From NCBI GenBank assembly GCA_015501595.1, contig JADNRX010000005.1, positions 62,001-126,000 on the forward strand: a stretch of 64,000 nt of DNA, read 5' to 3'. This DNA comes from Hymenopellis radicata. Its lineage: Eukaryota > Basidiomycota > Agaricomycetes > Agaricales > Physalacriaceae. The notes under the pieces are model-generated. The model was not told the DNA's origin and did not search any database. It was given only the letters and a program-made list of their open reading frames with translations. This document shows positions 58,701-64,000 of this stretch, piece by piece (the stretch's first letter is position 1; each line of letters begins with the position of its first letter). Both the position numbers and the translations under genes were made by a program.

Positions 58701-59731
58701 TCATTTTCACACTCCAAGTCTTACAATCAACTAAGGGACTGCTAGGTATTGGTTGGTCTGTCGCGTGGAGGCGATGGGTTCTCGTTGTCATCGGTAACTT
58801 GACGCCATTTTTCTGAGCGGAAGTGCTAACGCTCCATAGGCTGTGGCGCATCTTCAGCGATCATGTTTATCCCTCCTACCTCCGGGCGAAAGGCTGTCCG
58901 GCTCCGCAACGCTTCCTCGATTGCTTCTCTTTCCAAGCTATATGGATATCTCATGTCGATCTGGATATCCGACAACAAAGATCCCAATGCCAAAGACGCA
59001 TGGATGGATGCTTTCCGCAAGAAAGTGATGTCTGCTTCTATGGAGATGCGAACCATTAGAGATCTGACGGACCTCGCGAAATGGGAGGGAAGCATTCGCG
59101 GCAAGTGGGCGTCCCACGAGTACATTCAGCTGGTTGAGGTGCAGATTGAGATGATAGCGAGCATGGTGCAGGTAAGAGTCACCGGGACTATGTCGTGTTC
59201 TTCAATTTACCCGTATACAGCTTGCCGGCGCCCTGACGCATCTTGACGATGAATGGAGAGTCGCCTTCCTCACGCACACCGGAGTCCTCAATCCCAACTT
59301 TGTGCGTTCTTATCGTTCTTTCACTTTTGATACACCGACTGACCGTCTCCTAAGATCGCTGATGTGATGGGACTGTTCACTGTAATATCTCAGTCCTTGC
59401 GTACTGCAGAGCCGCTCCATGAGGTCCTCCCCGAGACACTTTTAGAGAAGCTTTTCTATCACCAACAGCATTATGTCACCAGAAGCAGCACGCTCACAAT
59501 CGAGCACGTCCAGTCGGTGAACTACATGTATTACGCATCTGGCGTAGTAGCAGTTTACCAGCTCCTCCATGTGAGTTTTTTTCTCTCAGATCTATATTCA
59601 ATCTACTGACGCCGGGTTAGTCATTGGACGAACTCCACAAGATAACCAAGAACCTATGTGGTGAAGAGCCCCTGTCGGGCTTCAATAGGTGGAAGACTGA
59701 ATTTGAGCGGTCGAAGGAGTCTGAGCTTTGA
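55739..59731 (+). CDS. FUSC/DUF2421-type large multi-pass membrane transporter-like protein
   Basis: MKHQPSDNSLASGHELKAPP begins a cytosolic tail. A first membrane block follows (KVLLRCSVACWAAYVIILPN; ATSFIMALFRAYAPTLIFLS; SVSCYFAVGLVCTILIFPE), then a long helical soluble region (NDLSEQLDRLRALVQAQDDV; QVHELNTVVEEEHKVRILDI; STRELRAACLQGIESIKRSL), and a second block (FALKYVIISIALWIPAVVNK; KGIWALIMAQTMINLYAADQ; LIGTFLGLVMGLLVWYLGN; GWSVAWRRWVLVVIGCGASS). The C-terminus is helical and ends TEFERSKESEL. Two six-helix halves with a soluble insert are the layout of fungal DUF2421/FUSC (aromatic-acid-exporter-like) ER-membrane proteins. About 1,000 residues after more than a dozen introns. Substrate unknown. 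Confidence 0.8.
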
Positions 59732-59933
59732 ACTTTGAGGTTGCGAACGTTTACGATTTTCCCCAGAATTTACCCATATGTGTGTCCATATTGTATATCG
59801 TGATGATACCAAGTAATGACTATTTTGTGAATAACATCGTCGCAATTGTGCTTTGCGTCCCTGTCATCCAGAAATTGTCGCAGCAAGTAAATCTTTCGAG
59901 GTCTGCACTCCGTATCCATCATCACAGTTGAGT

Positions 59934-61542
59934 TCATCGGATACCGTGATGCCTGAAGATGATCTTGCGCTCGTCGCACAACTTCTTCAGAGGATCAGCA
60001 CATTCCTTCGCCAAATTTACTTTCCCTTTGTCCGAAATGGAATACGCCATTGACCACAATTCAACCCGTCGAAGAAGGGGTAGCTTTAGGATGACGCTCT
60101 TCAGCTGCTCGACATCTTCTGTCTGCATGACGGAGAATGTCAAACGTCGTAGAGACTTCAACAACGCCAACGAGGTTACATTGATCAGGAAGACGTTCCC
60201 TCGCAGGGTTCGTAGGGCTTCGAATCGGCTGGCTAGCTCTGGTTCGACCACCAACGGAGAGTCCAAACGATATGGTGACAGTCCAAACGACCGAAGCGTT
60301 GGCGCCCACTGGGTCAATGCTGTTTGAACCGCGCTGACGTGTTTGTCCGAATAAACGCAGAGACCAGCGTGAAGTTCCTCCAGAGCCGGTGCGATGGTCC
60401 TCAGTGCCTGTATATGAACGATGGCAAACTGGTTACAGTCTCGGAGAACGACGCTTCGTAGATGTGGACATGCTGTTGCGGGAGGGTTTAGAAGTTTCTC
60501 CCGCAGAGCTGCTTCGATGGGTTTCTGCAACAATCGCTCCTCACGATACTGCTGAAGAAGTTCGCGACGCTTCATCTCCCATTCGTCGTTGGGGTCTACG
60601 TCCTCGCCTTCGTCTTCCTCATCGTCTTGCTCCTCTGGCGCCTCCTCTGGCGCCTCCATGCCATCATCCTTCCAAGCGAGACCCCACGATGCAGCGGACC
60701 TATGGAAAAACACGGACTCCAGTTCAGGCCATCCGTACATGAAACTAATAAGTTGGTCGATGGAACAGAAGCCGTCGCATTCATAGTCACGAAGGTCAAA
60801 TCTGGAAATAAGCTGAGTGTTTATCATTAAGCAACACGGACTGAGCAGCTTACTTCGAAATAGTGAGAGATTTGAGGTGGTTGAAGCGGGTGAGCGCGTT
60901 GTGGTAATCAACAAGAACCTCGCCGTTGTAACCCATAAGCGTGAAGTGCGTTACGTTGGGACAGAGCTCCATGATTAGAATTTGGTCACAACTCTCATCT
61001 GAGCTTAAGGTCATCGTTGAGAATCGTAACTCCTGTACCAACGCGGCCAGTCGTGGGTTTTCGGTGAGGGTTTCTAGTAAGCGTTCCAAATGGTCTGCGC
61101 CATTCGCACCGGTATCCTCATTGTCGGAGCCAATAGATATGGAACCGTAAAGGCGGCGTTCAGCAACTCCTTTCCAGGCCTTGCAGACAAGAACGAGGGG
61201 TCGAAGGGTGTATGTTGGAAAAAATATGTGGGGCGAATGTTTGCATAAAACCTCATCGCTCCACCCATAGTCTTCCCGGAGGTCCAAGTCCGTGAAGTCC
61301 GTCTCGTCGAAGCCGGGGAAACTGGGATGAATACGGTCGTATTTCCCTAGGCCTTCACCAACCCAGCCTGCTTCAAGCCCATCACTCTCATATTCCTCGT
61401 CGGAGTCGTCTTCGTCGTCGGAATCTGGCTCGTAAGTGTAGCCTGGGCGACGCGTCCGGGGCTTGGAATCTCCAATATAATGGAAGATTTCATCCAGAAT
61501 TTCAGGAGGAAACAAGGCTCCAGAAGGAGTCGCGTCCACCAT
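59934..61542 (-). CDS. F-box/leucine-rich-repeat-like protein
   Basis: MVDATPSGALFPPEILDEIF is a typical F-box start (LPPEILDEIFxYI); the box is interrupted by a long acidic insert (DSDDEDDSDEEYESDGLEAG) and resumes with TYTLRPLVLVCKAWKGVAER. Leucine-rich segments follow (LERLLETLTENPRLAALVQE; IMELCPNVTHFTLMGYNGEV; LRSVVLRDCNQFAIVHIQAL; RRLTFSVMQTEDVEQLKSVI) with a second acidic stretch (EEAPEEQDDEEDEGEDVDP). It ends RKIIFRHHGIR. Probably a substrate receptor of an SCF ubiquitin ligase; such genes are expanded in Agaricomycetes. One intron (about 60801-60855) is inferred. The frame is open upstream to 61662 without a better ATG. Confidence 0.82.
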
Positions 61543-61864
61543 GGTTGCAGAGCAAAAGGAAAAATTGGAAATATAAAATTGACTGAGAAACTCGGGCCGG
61601 GGCGGAGTACAAAGTTTTCGTCTCGTCTTTCCAAAGTTCGCGTATTGTCTTTCTAGTATCACACTTTGACTCGTCCATCCTTAAGGCCTTACCCTCGGTC
61701 AGTAGTGCGAACTCGTAGGCTTTCTGTTCGGCGGTTTGCCTGCCCATAAGACGGTCACGAGACTCGCTATACCTTTTGTCTGCAACCTCCATGACCGTGT
61801 TCAAGTAAATGGGCTTCGAAGCGCTCAATGACATCCAACGTGCGGCACTCAATCGAGGTAGCAT
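61502..61864 (-). CDS. Small protein with mitochondrial-like N-terminus, uncertain
   Basis: MLPRLSAARWMSLSASKPIY resembles a mitochondrial presequence, followed by LNTVMEVADKRYSESRDRLM and RQTAEQKAYEFALLTEG, which looks like a genuine helical protein. After TEG there is a GTAAGG donor and, 41 nt on, an ACTAG acceptor. Splicing there would put the frame directly into the F-box gene reading (RQYANFGKTRRKLC ... then MVDATP). Without splicing it ends at 61502. The first 56 bp overlap, antisense, the first exon of RAD57. No family recognised. Confidence 0.4.
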   Translation of the reverse strand: MLPRLSAARWMSLSASKPIYLNTVMEVADKRYSESRDRLMGRQTAEQKAYEFALLTEGKALRMDESKCDTRKTIRELWKDETKTLYSAPARVSQSILYFQFFLLLCNHGGRDSFWSLVSS

Positions 61865-63197
61865 AACACGCCGTGTCCTTTTCTTTCCCTGACTCCTCCA
61901 GGCCGTTTCTTCAAGTTGGCAGATATTCTCTTGACTTCATCGGACAATGTTGCTCGTCGCTGTAGGATATCCCCTTTGGAAGCAAGAAACATCATCGAAA
62001 TTGCTGCTTATGATGAGTTGGACGACATCAAACCGTTGGATGCATTCTCGGACGAGCCAGACACATGTACCACTGGCGACGAGCATCTCGACCGCGCGTT
62101 AGGCGGCGGGATACGCACAGGGATGATATGGGAGGTTGCTGGGGAAAGGTGACGTTTACGCCTCTTTTTACGCGCTTGATTTTGACTTGTGAACGTAGTG
62201 GGGCAGGAAAGACGCAACTAGCGCTTCATCTCTCCCTAATGATCCAGTTGCCCGAAAGGCTGGGCGGGCTTTCTGGATCGACATGCTACTTGACTACGTC
62301 CTCGTCACTCCAAACGGAGCGTCTAATCGAGCTGATCAATTCGCATCCCCAGCTTTCGTCTGCCGTATGTGGCTTGGAAGCAATCCACACGATGCCTTGT
62401 CCTACTATTCCCCTCCTTCTCCATATTTTACGCGAGACCCTCCCACCTTTCATTGAACAACAATCTCATTCCGAGCCTGTCAAATTGCTCGTAATTGATG
62501 CCTTAGGAGAGCTGTTTCACACTACGGATAAGACGACCAAACGCACGCTGGTGGAGCGGTCTATCGACATTGCGCAGATTTCCGGGTTGCTTCATTCCAT
62601 TGCTAGCACGCACAATATCGCCATCGTCGTTTTAAACGAAGTTGTTGACACGTTTGATCGTGGCTTTATCGACTCGGATGAAGACCACCTGTCATACAGT
62701 GATCAAGCACGCTGGTTCAGTCGTGCGAGTACTATCGCCGGAGAAGATAAGAAGGAGGCAAGCCTGGGCTCGTTTGGGCAAACCAAGTAAATGTGCGCAT
62801 CCAGATGTCGCGCACTGGTCGACGGCGTTACTTGAATGACTTTGAGTCAATGAAACGACAGAAGCAGCACCAGAACACGGCCAAATCCTCGCGAGACACT
62901 GACGATCAGACGACGCTTATTCGACGACTGAGCGTCATATTCAGCTCCGTTGCACCCCCCGCATACATCGACTATATCGTTACACCTTCGGCGCTCTTTG
63001 GTATCCCAGAGGAAGGAGCGCCAAAGCCGCCGTCCAACCCACTGCCTCCATTCGCCACAGCCGCTGCGGTCTGCCCGTTGAGCACCCAGGTACCTCCATT
63101 GGACAGAGGATTTGACGACGATGACCTTGAACCGTCGAACGACTCTTGGGACTTGGGCGGTCTTTTAGACTCAGAGGAAACAGGCGATATATCGTGA
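61809..63197 (+). CDS. RAD57: RAD57/XRCC3-type RecA-family recombination paralogue
   Basis: Exon 1 (ATG 61809) encodes MGFEALNDIQRAALNRG, joined by a 43-nt intron to RFFKLADILLTSSDNVARRC and RISPLEARNIIEIAAYDELD. The ATPase core has Walker A VAGESGAGKTQLALHLSL (second intron inside the loop), Walker B VKLLVIDALGELF and the IAIVVLNEVVDTF segment. LVWANQVNVRIQMSRTGRRR is the family's C-terminal signature; an acidic tail ends DLGGLLDSEETGDIS. Rad57 with Rad55 stabilises Rad51 filaments in homologous recombination. A 1-nt shift at about 62768 (EASLG then LVWANQ) breaks the frame in this sequence; no intron fits, so an assembly indel is likely. Confidence 0.87.
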
Positions 63198-63283
63198 AAG
63201 TCGTGAAATCAATTACTCGGAGAAAATACAACATTATAGAACTAAGGATTAAATCAAGTAAGTCTAGGTCGTAATATTCGTGA

Positions 63284-64000
63284 TTAGTATCGTGGAAATG
63301 GCTCCCATGTTAGGGGCGTTTGTGGCTTCATTCCCGGCGTCCAGACAGGCCAGTTTTCTGGCTCGTACGGCGAACTGCAGTGTCCTATTCGCATCGAAGG
63401 GGTTACAGACACCGAAGACTCTTCGTGATGAACGGCCATCTGCGGGTGAGGTGCTTCGTTCACAGCAGGATTACTACCAGACACCGCATCTCTAAAGACT
63501 AGGATGGCGCCAAGAACGGCTGAAAGGCTCCCATTTAGTTCGTTCCTCTATCATGTACGAGATGAAAGGAAAACCCACCGAGTACAGGTGACAACCATGA
63601 CAACGCAAGCAATGCATTCGCAAACGTACAGCTATGCGGCAATTTTGCGAAGTTCCCGCATAGACTACCGAGACCTGTACTGACAGAGAAGAAGATGGCA
63701 CTTGCTGTCGAAGGAATGAGCCTCGTCGACGTATCGGAGCGAAATACTTATACTACTTACGCAGCGTATCAACGAAGAGGATGGCAAACGTCCAGAAGTG
63801 AATCCTTCGCGCATACTCGCGTTTCATTGAACCTCGGAACATCTTGATCATCTCTGACGCCGTAATAATCACCAGAGCCATCCAATTCGTGACTGTTAGC
63901 CCAGCCATGACGGCTATAAAGAGGATCAGAAGGGACTCTGATAGTCATCCATTGGCGGGCGTCTCTCACCCGATATAGACGCCACAGCAAGAGATGTGTA
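63284..64000 (-). CDS. Multi-pass membrane protein of unknown family, partial
   Basis: Cut by the right edge. Spliced minus-strand exons give hydrophobic segments (LTVTNWMALVIITASEMIKM; IHFWTFAILFVDTL; SAIFFSVSTGLGSLCGNFAK; CTFANALLALSWLSPVL; AVLGAILVFRDAV), each separated by an intron, then a polar C-tail (MAVHHEESSVSVTPSMRIGH; LTWEPFPRY). At least four membrane spans remain. The pattern of one helix per exon with a short polar C-tail recalls fungal MARVEL-like proteins, but no diagnostic motif was found. Confidence 0.6.

Overview
The window is nuclear DNA of a filamentous basidiomycete, most likely an Agaricomycete. Genes are dense on both strands and broken by many short introns (roughly 40-70 nt, GT..AG, CTRAY-like branch sites), and the recognisable proteins are typical fungal housekeeping proteins. 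There is no operon, ribosomal RNA, CRISPR array or complete transposon. About 35 genes are supported. Most exon boundaries were rebuilt by hand from splice signals and reading frame, so outer limits are better supported than individual introns.

Layout. 1-2.4 kb: a mitochondrial release-factor-like gene (cut by the left edge) and the LYR assembly factor MZM1, very closely spaced on the minus strand, then linker histone H1. 2.7-5.1 kb: a head-to-head pair, EI24-type ER membrane protein and IAH1-type GDSL esterase. 5.4-10.3 kb: one very long disordered Ser/Pro-rich protein. 10.7-15.2 kb: a flavin monooxygenase and a GPR1/FUN34/YaaH (acetate transporter family) gene facing away from each other. 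15.4-20.7 kb: a small disordered protein, a membrane-anchored E2 (UBE2J/Ubc6), mitoribosomal mS37, an NYN-domain protein and a DOMON/cytochrome b561 protein. 21.0-24.7 kb: SMG6/EST1A.

24.6-28.1 kb is the accessory part. A ~0.93 kb segment holding the first exon of SMG6 and a small SnoaL-like gene occurs twice in direct orientation, about 2.5 kb apart. One copy of each gene is truncated, gene debris lies between the copies, and a tRNA 3'-half-like remnant lies in one of them.

28.5-49.5 kb: STRAP, a possible myristoylated small protein, MSH3, ATP12, N-terminal glutamine amidase NTAQ1, a BTB protein, an Old Yellow Enzyme-like oxidoreductase, SF3A1, CMS1, TELO2 and NDUFV2. 49.6-64 kb: a bestrophin-like channel, GSK3, unclassified open frames, a large FUSC/DUF2421-type membrane protein, an F-box/LRR protein, RAD57 and a partial membrane protein.

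The genes do not form a pathway. They serve mitochondrial biogenesis (MZM1, release factor, mS37, ATP12, NDUFV2), genome and telomere maintenance (MSH3, RAD57, TELO2, SMG6), splicing and snRNP assembly (SF3A1, STRAP), ribosome assembly (CMS1) and protein turnover (UBE2J, NTAQ1, F-box). Many are in head-to-head pairs with 60-200 bp between start codons, which suggests shared promoters. Several conserved genes (SMG6, RAD57, possibly the long Ser/Pro-rich gene) need a 1-nt frame correction, often at a homopolymer, which points to draft-assembly indels rather than decay.
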